Shown: positions 52,131 to 62,626 of the stretch, one piece after another
Numbering within the stretch: the stretch's first letter is position 1
Layout: every line of letters starts with the position of its first letter
Source: Sphagnum compactum
Lineage: Eukaryota > Bryophyta > Sphagnopsida > Sphagnales
Reading direction: 5' to 3'
NCBI GenBank assembly: GCA_965153455.1
Contig: OZ234496.1
Coordinates: 20,266,304-20,330,303 of the forward strand
Length of the DNA stretch: 64,000 bases
Notes under the pieces: model-generated
The model's input: only the letters and a program-made list of their open reading frames with translations
The model's database searches: none
What the model was told of the DNA's origin: nothing
Position numbers and translations under genes: made by a program

Positions 52131-52418
52131 AGTTTCAGAAACTTGTTGAGGAAACCTTGAGATTTAGAAAATACACGGTGAAATGCCAGTCACCTCTCTG
52201 GTGTATCAATCGATGTCTAGATCTGGTTACAAGCTTGAATTGGTGGTATCTTTTCTTGAAGCTTGTCGCCGGGAGATTTTTCACGATTGGGTGGAACAAG
52301 TTTTATATGATCAGGATTTTAGAGGCTGCAAAAGAGGAAATACTGATAATTGATTTATCGCAGAGATAGCAACAAGGGAATCAAGAATTCAGACAGATTA
52401 GAAAACAGAATTTTGCAA

Positions 52419-52489
52419 GCCCTCGGCGAGGATTGAACTCGCGACCTTTCGCTTACGAAGCGAACGCACTACCACTATGCTACGAAGGC
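52419..52489 (-). tRNA. tRNA-Thr (anticodon CGU)
   Basis: The 71-nt minus-strand sequence folds into a full cloverleaf. The acceptor GCCTTCG pairs with CGAGGGC (one G-U), and the D stem is GCAT/GTGC. The anticodon stem TTCGC/GCGAA has loop TTCGTAA, placing CGT at positions 34-36, which reads threonine ACG codons. The T stem GCGAG/CTCGC has loop TTCAATC. The A box TAGCATAGTGG and a matching B box are present, and a TTTT terminator lies on the minus strand about 14 nt after the gene (52405-52402). No intron. CCA is not encoded, as usual for nuclear genes. Confidence 0.9.
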
Positions 52490-52689
52490 ATGTGCAATAC
52501 ATTTCCTCCAGTAGAATTTTTCAATACTTTGTAAAGATACTACGGTTAACACACCTTTCACAGCAAAGATTTTTGCAATCCCTCGTGTGAACCTCCTAAA
52601 AAATGTGAAAATGTCCTTTGTGATTTGCAGGTTTTTGCATTTCCCCCTCAAGGAGTTGAGTTACATGGTGAGATCCACCACTTAAGTTG

Positions 52690-53110
52690 ATTTTCTCAAA
52701 ACTCTGTTAAATTTCAAGAGATTCCCCCCTAATGTCAAGGGGGATTTGTTTAGTTTACTTGTCAAGAGAATTTCTGGAAAACCTGTGTTAAACTTTAAGA
52801 GATTCACCCCCGCGTTAGGGGAGATTTGTTTAGTTAATTTGTAAAGTGAATTTCTGAAAAATCTGTGTTAAGTTTGGCTTCAAGGGGGGTTTTCTTAGTT
52901 CATTTGTGAAGTGAATTGACAAAAAATCTGTGTTAAATTTTAACAAATTCCCCTCGGTTTGAAGGGGGATTTGTTTTTTTTCTTTTGAAAAATCTGTGTT
53001 TAATTTTACAAAATTCCCCCTTGGTTTCAAGGAGGATTTGTTCAGTCTATTTGTGGAGGGGATTTATGAAAAATCTATGTGTTAAATTTTAATGGATTCT
53101 CCCCTGGATT
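52690..53110. repeat. Degenerate tandem repeat, 65-82 bp period, six units
   Basis: TCTGTGTTAAATTTTAA followed by (G/A)ATTCCCCCT and GGGGGATTTGTTTAGTT recurs six times between the tRNA and the TPR pseudogene. Spacing between units is 80, 80, 65, 65 and 82 bases. No coding potential is implied. Confidence 0.75.
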
Positions 53111-53175
53111 CTCTGGAGTGCTCACTGAATCTAATAGCCTTCCTCCAAAACTAGAATCCAGTCCTTCATTAGACA

Positions 53176-56100
53176 CTATTCATTAGAATTAGTAGTTCCT
53201 TTTCCAATTGGAGAACCTGGGCCAATCTCCTCCTCTTGAATTGCCAATGCCCACCACATCAACGTTGCTGCTTCCTCATTCCTTCCCACTGAATGTAATA
53301 TTGAAGCCAGGCAGTTGCATACCTCTCCTGCAGAAGCAACCACAGTAACTGATTTAGACTCTTTTCATCAGATCCCGGACAAAAGTTACACTAATTATTT
53401 GCTTCAACTGTTCTGCTATGTTAAACTTGCTAACTGATTCGTGAGATATATCCTAAGACAACATTCATGGAGCTGCTGCCTAAAACAGAAAGCTCACCCT
53501 AGTTCAGGGCAGTAAAAATCTGTCATGCAATCACTTCACTGCAAACATTCTCTAAATTAACATTTACTCCTACTAATGTGGACTCCAACCGGGGTAAGAC
53601 AAGACAGAAAGATCTTACCAACAGTGGCACTATTGGAACCAAATGAAGATTCATGAAGTTTCAGAGCTTGGCGAGCAAGGGGCTCTGCCTCATCATCCTG
53701 ATCCAGATGGTGCAATGTTGTAGCCAAACACTCCAGTGGGATAGAAAGCTGAGGGGAATTGGGGCCAAAGGTAGATGTAACCAGCTTCAAGCTGTGCTGG
53801 AGCAATGGTTCACATTTATCATGTTTCCCAGATGCAGCATATGATTTAGCCAAGTTCTGCAGATGGACTACCAACTGGGGCTCATCAGAGCCCACTATTC
53901 TCTCTTTTACCCAATTCTCCTCCCAAAGCTCTTGAGCTTCTTCACTCCTGCATTCAGAAGGTGATAGTTGCTAACTGCTTCAAATCTTCATCAACTGCTG
54001 TCTAGAATTCCTGTCAGATGTGTCTGTTGGACTTAAGAATAGACATAATGGGTACAAACTATACTCAAAAGTTGAAAAATGACCTTACCTTTCAAGTAGG
54101 TTGAGGAGCTCTGTGAGATCACTATGGATGCCTCCATAGTTGGCTCCTTATCAGCAAATTTGCTGCATCCTTCCATAATCTGGAGTCACTTCTGATACAA
54201 AGACACAGACTCATCCACCTCTCCTGTGAATTGACGTAGTGTGATTTGAGTGGAGCTACATTCAATCCAAGAGACAATTGCCAACCATGTGTTACTCAGC
54301 ACAAAGACACCCATGGTTTCAATACTACACAAATGTAGTGCACAAGTATCACTTACAAGAGACTTATATCTGAAGCTTGCACACCCCCCAATCTATGCCA
54401 CTTCACTAAGCAACTTGTCTAGATAACAACCAACTGATAAGTTTAACTTAATCACCTTGAGCAGCTTTAACCCGAGCAAGTGCACATGTGGCTACCCCAA
54501 CTCTTCCATCATATTCTCCAGATGACTGCTCTGCTAACCTTAATGCTCTGTACATCATCACAGCAGCAAACACTAGTCAATCACAATGCCAGAGAGTTTC
54601 ATGATCCTTCCTGAATCCCTTGGAAGTCCTAGCCAAGAGATCTTCAATGGATCTAAAGATAGAAATGTCCACAACAATGAACAGCACATTGGTAAGGATA
54701 TGTGACAAAGATAGCAGAAGAGAATCAAGACCTGACCAAGGACAACTCAGCCTCGTCAACCCTCCCCTCTTCCAGCAGAGAATGCCCCAAATGAGAGAGA
54801 GGCATGACAAGAGCTTCATCATCAGAGCCTCTGGTCTTCTCTAAAATGGACGGAACCCTGTTGTAAACCTCAATAGCATGAGAACTGTCATTCATATCAC
54901 TGTATGTGGTGGCCAGTCCCAACAACACCTTCACAATCAGTGGGTTGTCTTGACCTGTTGAAACAAATCTCTAACATCAGTGCTCACAGTCATCCACACA
55001 ATTACTGATGAACCGGAATAACTCTATTCAAATATGGGCCAGCTCTTGTGACCCATCTCTACTGAAGCAACTACAGTGCATGGGCGTGAGAGAGGAGGTG
55101 CTCCAAGTCCTTAACCATGTAGCTCTTCTTGGATCTTGAGACTTCTCTGGTAATAAGGCAATGCCTCCTCAGGTTACCCCAAGGAGGTGTACATGCTCCC
55201 CATGTGCTCTAGTACACTGTTGAGCAGAAGCTGTGCTGAGTCAGAACCCAATTTGTCCACTACTTCTTTAGTCTGCACAGATCAACTGATTTAATTCAAT
55301 TGGCCATTCAAAGGCATTCTTGCCCATGTTTTAGATACAGTTTACTTGTCAGCCTTTGAAAGACATTGATACCTATTGAGACTCCTATTGATACCTATTG
55401 CACAATCCCCACCTCACATAAAAGCAAGGAAAATAATTAAAGCAAGTCAATAGATAGCAACACAACATTGGCATGGATAAACTCAAGTAACCACAAACCT
55501 CAGAAAGAAGGTGTGCCCCTCCTCAGCTTCACCTAGACTCATGCACAGCTCGGCAAGCATGTCCAGCATTGCAGCCTGCTCCATGCCTTGGATCCCTGAC
55601 TCAAATTGCCCCTTAACAGCCTAATATTTGGCCTCAATCATGTGATTTGCAGGTGCCTGGTCTCCTTCCTCTATCATCCAATTCATTTCCTCATAAAGCT
55701 GGTGTAGCTGTTTCTCAATTTCAGTCATTCCCTTCGTCAGGTGCTTCATCTGATTTACTTCAAGAGGACTCCTGTATCAGTTGCACCATCAATTAAATGA
55801 GCTTTACTGCTAGAGCCAAGAACTGCTGCCAGCCAATATCCACTACTGACCACACTGAGACACAGCCCTTACAGTGAAGGCTTTAAGACAGAAATCCCAA
55901 AATTCTACAAACTGAGGCACTCCAACTCCTTCCTTCCTACTTCAAACAGTACATCCAACATAAACGTACCCACCTGGCCCTCATGATTAACATGACTGGG
56001 AGTTGAGTGTTTTAACTGTGCAAGAAGTTACAACAAAGATAATTATAAATCAGGGAATATGTTTGATGTCGGTGCAGAAAATAAAATACCATCTCTTGCA

Positions 56101-57025
56101 AAGCTTTCTCTGCCATCTCATCATCATTGAAGGCCATAGCCATTGCAAACTGGTCGAACTGCTCTTCCATCAACTGATCTTCAACATCATCATTGTCTTC
56201 ATCTATCTCCACATTGCTGGTGCACTCATTCTGACCATCTATAGCATTCTCTCTGCAACAGCATGTGAGATACCAGATCAATTGTTGGTATAGCCCACCC
56301 TATCACACAGAATGCAGACTCATGAAAAAGTAACTTCTTTGTGGTTGAAAGTGAGGTTCAATACGTGACTGAAGAAGGCAGCCACTGCCAATCCAAAGCA
56401 GGTCCATCTTCATGATTCACATACCCCTTGAGTCACTTAGATTGCCTGCACATTGTAGACATGCAGCCACTATAGTCCATGTGCACTGGACCCTCTCTCT
56501 GCTGGGACTTACTGAATTAGGGTAGTATTGACTACAGTCCTAGAAAATGTGATCCTCTACTAAGCAATTCAAGTGTGGTGGCCTTTACTGGCATGGTCAT
56601 GATGACATAATGTGCAACAACCAAAAACAAAGAAAATGCAAAAGAAATGCCTTAAACATTCAGGCCACTGAACATCATGGTAGTTTCAAAATTGTGTCTC
56701 CAAGAACAGAGTACCTATGCCACTGAAACTTGAAGCCCCTGGCAATGCTGTAAAGAAGCTTTTTGAGGTTTTTTGCCATCCCCAGCATGTATATTTGCTC
56801 AATCCATATCCATGTACGCCTGCATGGCCACCCCTACTGAGTTGCAAAAGGCTTGAAGACAAGCTCCTTGTGCAATATTTGTGGTGCGCATAGCAGCCAA
56901 AAGGCTGGCATGAGATCCTTGACACACGAGACCCTGGTGCTGCATGACACCTCTGCAGAGCAATATTGAGATTACTGCAACCACCCACATTGATTATTGA
57001 CCACTTCTGTTTGCACATCCAACTG
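53176..57025 (-). pseudogene. Kinesin-light-chain-like TPR protein gene, recently inactivated
   Basis: Minus-strand exons with good splice sites encode plant kinesin-light-chain-like TPR repeats: about 56090-56250 (acidic), 55492-55765, 55116-55272, 54732-54954, 54456-54547, 54089-54223, 53619-53947, 53176-53327. From 55272 down the junction phases agree. Recognisable repeats include PEEALPYYQRSLKIQEELHG, GSDDEALVMPLSHLGHSLLE, GRVGVATCALARVKAA, GKHDKCEPLLQHSLKL and NEEAATLMWWALAIQEEE. Lesions: in-frame TAG at 55621-55623, TAA at 55174-55176 (where Gln is expected), TGA at 54186-54188, and a one-base deletion near 54137 that shifts MEAS... out of frame with SDLTELLNLLER. An upstream first exon, about 56715-57025, could encode a basic, serine-rich presequence, but its junction with the next exon is uncertain. 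Preserved splice sites and repeats indicate recent loss. Sequencing error cannot be excluded. Confidence 0.7.
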
Positions 57026-57807
57026 TTCTCTAAACTGCACGCCCATCTTTGCTGTGCTGAGAGATAGATGGGTGTGACAAATTTAAAAGCAAGGAAAGCT
57101 AGCAAGCTTAACCTTGCTGATGCAAAAAAATGGCTAACAAGTAGATTGGAAAAAAGTACCACTTTTACATCTAGATAACACAATCCTTGGTCATGCAACT
57201 CAAAAATACAGCTACATTTTAGATGACCAAACAGAGTATAGTTTCCACTTGCCATGTCCAGATCAAACAGACTCTGAGACTAACCATTCTCATTTACCAA
57301 ACTTCCTCAAAATTCCACACAAAAAGCCCTAAACTTCCTAACCCTAAGATGAGTCCGCCTGCCCTTATCCACGCACACACACCCAGAGTCACAGACAGAA
57401 TCACAAACCACAGAGTAGTACTCTACAGAAGGTCCCAGAATTCAGTGAGGAACATATGCCGCCAATATAAAAGCTGAATTCGTTCCTGGAAATGCTGCTA
57501 ATCCTGCATCAACATCCAGATCGAACTTGGTAGGAGGCAAGGTTTGTGAAGGCCATATCTATGGCCCATTTGAGGTTCTAAGAGAGGAAGGAGTGTTTGT
57601 AGCTACAGGAGAAAACTGAGGTCCTAATTTGGCCTGTTGTGGCATCAAGAAGAAAATAAATACACAGAAAGCAAGCTAGAAAGTTGTTAAATTCATCTCC
57701 ACAAACAAAGGGGAAACAAAAAGAAACTATACAGAAGGGAGCTCGACAACCCAACCTCCCCAGAAACTCATGCCCTATGGATTAATGTATACCTGTGTCC
57801 ATAGGTA

Positions 57808-58147
57808 CTACACCTCAACGTCTTCCCATTCAATCGGAATTCTGTTTCCTGTTGAATATCGGACAGGGTGCCCAGGACTCCGAACATGCTTGACTAAGCA
57901 TGCCCAGGAGTACCAAAGCCTTGATGTAGTAGCCTTGAATTTGTGGTCCTCCATTGAACTTTTCTTCAATTTGCTCAACTCTACCATACCTCGAAACAGA
58001 TCCACTGGGATACCTTCCACGTCTTCACACTCAATGTAGGCAATCAATTGGTGGATTCCCATATCATCTGTTTTCATCACAAAAAGGTCCCCTATGTTGT
58101 ATACTGTCCCATTGATTATGGCATGGGAAATCTTTTCAATGTTCTCT
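57808..58147 (-). other. Open frame of unknown family
   Basis: A minus-strand frame without an obvious start, from about 58147, reads IEKISHAIINGTVYNIGDLF, continues through DDMGIHQLIAYIECEDVEG and LFRGMVELSKLKKSSMEDH, and ends at a stop after IPIEWEDVEV. Composition looks protein-like. The VYNIGDLFxxKxDD start and IxYIECEDxEG are reminiscent of BAH-like or transposon-associated domains, but I cannot name the family. It lies between the TPR pseudogene and IMPL1 and may be a repeat-derived fragment. Confidence 0.35.
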
Positions 58148-58798
58148 TTTCCAAAACATCATACATGAATATCGACATCAATGTTACATAAAAATGTGAA
58201 ATAAATGAACATACTTCCAAGAATTTGCAACTTTATTGGATAATAAAATGTTTGCCAAATTTAACACCATTAACCTAAAACCTGGTGTGGAAGGGGATTA
58301 ATACTAATAATGATGTCAGATCACCAACACAATTTCCTTCAAATCTCCTTCTTCTTGGCCACTTAGTCTTTGAGCATTAGGTTAACCCTCTAAACCCTAT
58401 TTCATCCCCAATTTGTATGTGTCAATAAAGAGAGTGGAATTGGGTACCGTTTCTTGATTAAATGTTTTAGATAATAATAAAAATATTTGGAGGTTCACAT
58501 TTCACAATGCTCTTTTTTTTTTCCCTTTCTTTCTTTTATGGGGTTTCTTTTCTTTTCCGTTGGGTTTCTTTCCCATTGCGTCTCCTCGTCCTCCTTCTCG
58601 TCAATCCCCAAAAAACCTTGCACGCATTTGCTCTCGCACTCGAGATTTTGGGTTCCGGGTTTTGACGTCGGAATTTGGCAACCAATTTGAAGCTTTGATG
58701 CAGAGAATTACACAAATTTGTGAATTTTTTTGGTGAATTTTTTTGGGGTGTGGTTTGAGCAACAAGAAGGGAGGTTTGGATCTTGTGTTTCATTGCAA

Positions 58799-61700
58799 AT
58801 GACGGCGTCAATGGCCATTGTGTTGCCTCCTGCGTCTTTTTCTTCTACTACAGCTTCTTCTTCTTTGTGTCTCTGGCTGTCCAAAGCTTCTTCTTCTTCA
58901 TCTTCTTCACGGTTGCCTATCATCCGTGGTTTTCATTCTCTCCTGGTTCCACCCACTACTGGACTTCTTCTTCTTCCCCTGTTGCAGTCTAGGACTCTTC
59001 TTCTCTCACCAACAACAAGCCTCAAAACTCCTCCTCATGAGAATGGGGTGGTGCCAGCCAGAAGGCAGCAGTTGCTCATGTGCTGCCCTAGGGCCACAAC
59101 AGTGTCTCAAGAAGAAGTTTCTTCCAATCCCACCCAGAGGATAGGGGCTGTGACTGTTGAGCAATTGCCATTGAAGGAGCTGCTTCTATCATCAGAAGCT
59201 GCTGCTAAGAGAGGTGCTGAGGTAATTTCTATTTTTATTTTTATTTTTATTGTGCACTTGAACACAATTTTTTAGATATATCATCCTTTTTTCTCTCTTG
59301 GCATGCATACCATGCCATCCATGATGATTTTAGTCTTTTTGCAAATGAACATTTTCAAAGTTTGTGCAATTGTGCAAGGAAGGTGGTGATGGCTGCTGTA
59401 GACAAACCACGCAACATTGACTACAAGGGCAAGACTGACCTTGTTACAGAGTAGGCTGCCTCTTTCTTTCTTTCTTCCCCAAAAAAGAATCCTTGGCTAG
59501 AAACACTCACTCCCCTTTTTTTTTGGCTTTTTGTCTCCAGCAAACTTCCTTTGTTGTTGGATGTGTACCCTAAACCCTACCAGAGAATTTTGGGTGTCCC
59601 AGGGCTGCTCATGAGTGTCTGTGTGGGGTCAAGTGGTCCTGAAATTATGCAAGTGTCTGTGGCGGTGTGGGACATGTGGATGGTGGTGGTGACAGCACAG
59701 ATCGTAATACTGAGCTTGCAATTCTTGAGGTTCTAAGAGACAAGTTTCCTGGTCATCTTGTACTCGGTGAGGAAGGGGGTGTCAGTGGTGATGCCACATC
59801 CGAGTATCTTTGGTGCATTGATCCTCTAGGTAACAACTAAGCTAGCAACCCAATGTGACACTTTTCAGTTGAGCCTCTCTGTATGACTCAATTTCACAAA
59901 AGAGAATGCCAGACCTGAACTGAATCTGTTCTCAAAGAAGAATTCTAAATGCACTCAATATTGTTGTGTTAGTTTTTGGTTTTAGTTTTCAGTTTTCTTG
60001 CTACAACCAACACCTGGAATGGTGACCCTCCTTCAAAGTGTTATTGTGGAGTTTCTCTCTCTTTCTGTGCAGTCTTTTACATATGGACCATCACCATATA
60101 GCTCAAACTTGATTCCGGGAACTTACTGATATCTTTCTTTGCTCACAGATGGAACAACGAATTTTGCCCATGGGTACCCCAGCTTTGCAGTCTCAGTGGC
60201 AGTGCTTCATCGTGGGAGACCTGTTGCCGCTTCAGTTGTGAGTTTTTTTAATGTTGTAATTTGCATTTTGGGGAGTTAGAGATTGATGATGGAACAAAAC
60301 AACACCATTGGGTCACAGTTAGGATTTTTTTTTTCTTGACCCAATTTTTTTTGTTCTGTGACAGGAGATGGGTTGGTGTCTGTAAGTCATATAAGGACCA
60401 GAGAGAGAGATAGAGAGAGAGACAGGGACAGAGACAGAGAAGGATATATTGCACTAGAAAAAAAACAAACCCCATGTGAACCCAAGTCTTCTGTTGTTGG
60501 TTGTGTGGGTGATCAAAAGAACAGGTGGAATTTGCAGGAGGGCCTTTTGCCTGGGTAACACGGACATTCACAGCATCTGCAGGCAACTGCTCCCCACTAG
60601 TCAGCCCTTCTTCTTTATGCCAGCCATTCCAAGTTCCTCTTTGCTCCTTTCTTGGTCCATATGAAGAAGATCTCTTTTTAGAATGAAGATGGGTGGATAT
60701 GCACCCCACAAAATTGGGATCCTAAAATGAAGTTTGCTTGAAAGAGCGAATAACAATTCAGCACCAAATCTGGTTTCTCTGGTTTGGTTGATACTCCTGT
60801 GACACATTAGACATTTGATGGTTGAGGGTTCTCCTTGATGGTGATTATCTACACACCTGAGAAATGCTGTGGATATAGCAGGAGGTGGAGCATTTTGCAA
60901 TGGGCATCGCATTCATGTCAGTAGCACCGATCAGGTATGATGTTCTGTCTGTGTTGATTTGTCAGTCTTTGGTGGTTAGTTCCCTTTGACATTAATGGGT
61001 GGTTGTTGGCCTTTGTTTTTGAGGATTGACCTGATCACCTTTCAAAATGTCAATTGCATGTCAAAAAAGGAAAAGACAAGTTGGAGGCACCAGTTCTCAT
61101 TTTTTTCAGGACCAGAGAAAGGGTGTACATTTTTCTGTATGTACTATTGTTTTGAAAGACAAGAAATTTCTTGGTTGGTACAAAGTCAAACCTTTACAGT
61201 GGGAAATTTTCAGAAACTGAGGAGTGTTGAATTAAACAGGTGGAGAGGTCACTGTTAGTAACAGGCTTTGGATATGAGCATGATGAGGCATGGGCAGCCA
61301 ACATTGCATTGTTCAAGGAGTTTACGGATGTGAGCCGGGTATGTTTGTCTAACCACTATGCTATGTTATTGTTGTCTCATTGGACAGGTATCTAGAGTAT
61401 CTTTCTGACAGGTCAAAGCTCTTTTTGTATTTGTTGTAAAGAATCTGAAATGTAGGGGGAATCAGTTTTCTAACAGGTCATAAATCTGGCTTTTTGGAAG
61501 TCACAATACATTGGTCCAGCATATATTGATACTTGTTGATGTTGCAGGGTTTAGTAGAGAGCCCTTCATGTAATTCTGACATGAGGGAATTAAGTTGTGC
61601 AGGGAGTGAGGCGGTTAGGAGCAGCAGCAGTTGACATGTGTCATGTGGCACTTGGAATAGTAGAGGCATATTGGGAATTTCGTCTTAAGCCTTGGGATAT

Positions 61701-62626
61701 GGCTGCAGGTGTCCTGGTATATAGCTTTTTCTGTTTCCTACCCCCTTGATGAATTGCTGCCTACTCCAAAGTACACAATTTGTCATGCACTTCAGCATAA
61801 ACTCACATCTGGTTGTATTTTATTGCCACAAAAACCAGATTGTGGAAGAGGCGGGAGGAAAAGTGACACGCATGGACGGCAGTCCATTCAGTGTATTTGA
61901 CCGTTCTGTTCTTGTCAGCAATGGTGTCCTGCACAAGAAGGTAAAAGAGTCAAATCCTTTGCAATGTAGTTAGCATCTGGTTCACTAATAGAGACATTAA
62001 CGTCTAGGGTGGCAGATTATCTAATTTTCTTGACCACAGTACATTAAATAATCTTCCAGAGATGATCATACACTGGTAATAGGGATCAAAATGTGTCTGC
62101 CGATCCTGAATTTCTTTTTAAATCGTTTAATCTGCCACCCCAGACCTCAAGGTCATGGAATGGGCTCATCCTGCCCATTATGTTGGGTGCATCACCTAGC
62201 TCACCCTTATGGGCTTGCCTGGCACCTTATCCAACATAATGGGCAGGGCTTGTACAAAACCACATCTGAACGTGTCTAACCCCTTTTCATACTATGATTG
62301 TGATTGGTGAATAGTTTCAGCTGATGATTTGATTGTGCTTTAAATCCATTATAGGGTGATGGAACAGGGACATCCTTTGGTCCACATAAATCACAATTTT
62401 GCAGGAGGCTAATAATGTTTCCACCATGCTGCAAAAATCTTTTCAAATCATGTTTCAAGGAACAAGAGTTGTGGGTCTTACGAGGTTGAGTGATGATTCT
62501 TGTTGGAATTGTGTGCCCTGATTGCAGCTCTTGGAGAAAATTCAACCACCAACCGAGAAGTTGATAGCTGATGGGTTTGATTTTTCCCAATGGTTGAAAC
62601 CTACTGATTATGTATCTGATGTCTAG
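58799..62626 (+). CDS. IMPL1: IMPL1-like inositol monophosphatase family protein, chloroplast (10 exons)
   Basis: Mg-dependent, lithium-sensitive-type phosphatase of the inositol monophosphatase superfamily; plant IMPL1 is plastidial and acts on inositol phosphates and related sugar phosphates. Exons: 58799-59221, 59383-59450, 59696-59829, 60149-60237, 60525-60582, 60882-60934, 61240-61338, 61603-61716, 61839-61940, 62528-62626. Phases agree throughout, giving 412 residues; Arabidopsis IMPL1 has about 371. The first 60-100 residues are Ser/Thr-rich, like a transit peptide, which explains the extra length. Catalytic motifs: LGEEGG (Glu189/190), WCIDPLDGTTNF (Asp206, Asp209) and LKPWDMAAG (Asp340). 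The C-terminus reads [28 protein letters not shown]. Intron 5 begins with GC (CAG|GCAACT), a GC-AG intron. The ATG at 58811 is an alternative start. It appears intact. Confidence 0.95.
60399..60442. repeat. GA-rich microsatellite in IMPL1 intron 4
   Basis: An imperfect GAGAGA/GACAGA run in the fourth intron; the apparent open frame across it is an artefact. Confidence 0.7.
62170..62247. repeat. Hairpin in IMPL1 last intron
   Basis: CCTGCCCATTATGTTGG (62170-62186) is perfectly repeated in inverted orientation at 62231-62247, with a 44-nt loop. It may be a remnant of a small foldback element. The intron is otherwise unremarkable. Confidence 0.75.

Noticed and set aside
54577-54731. Open frame with SIEDLLARTSKGFRKDHETL as an extra exon of the TPR gene
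   Set aside because: Joining 54732 directly to 54547 keeps phase and restores the expected LVRALRLAEQ-type sequence; the segment is intron with a stop.
58818-59144. Alternative frames overlapping IMPL1 exon 1
   Set aside because: Shadows of the transit-peptide exon; only the frame starting at 58799 joins in phase to the catalytic exons.
60358-60558. Arg/Asp-rich open frame ([12 protein letters not shown])
   Set aside because: Translation of the GA microsatellite in IMPL1 intron 4.
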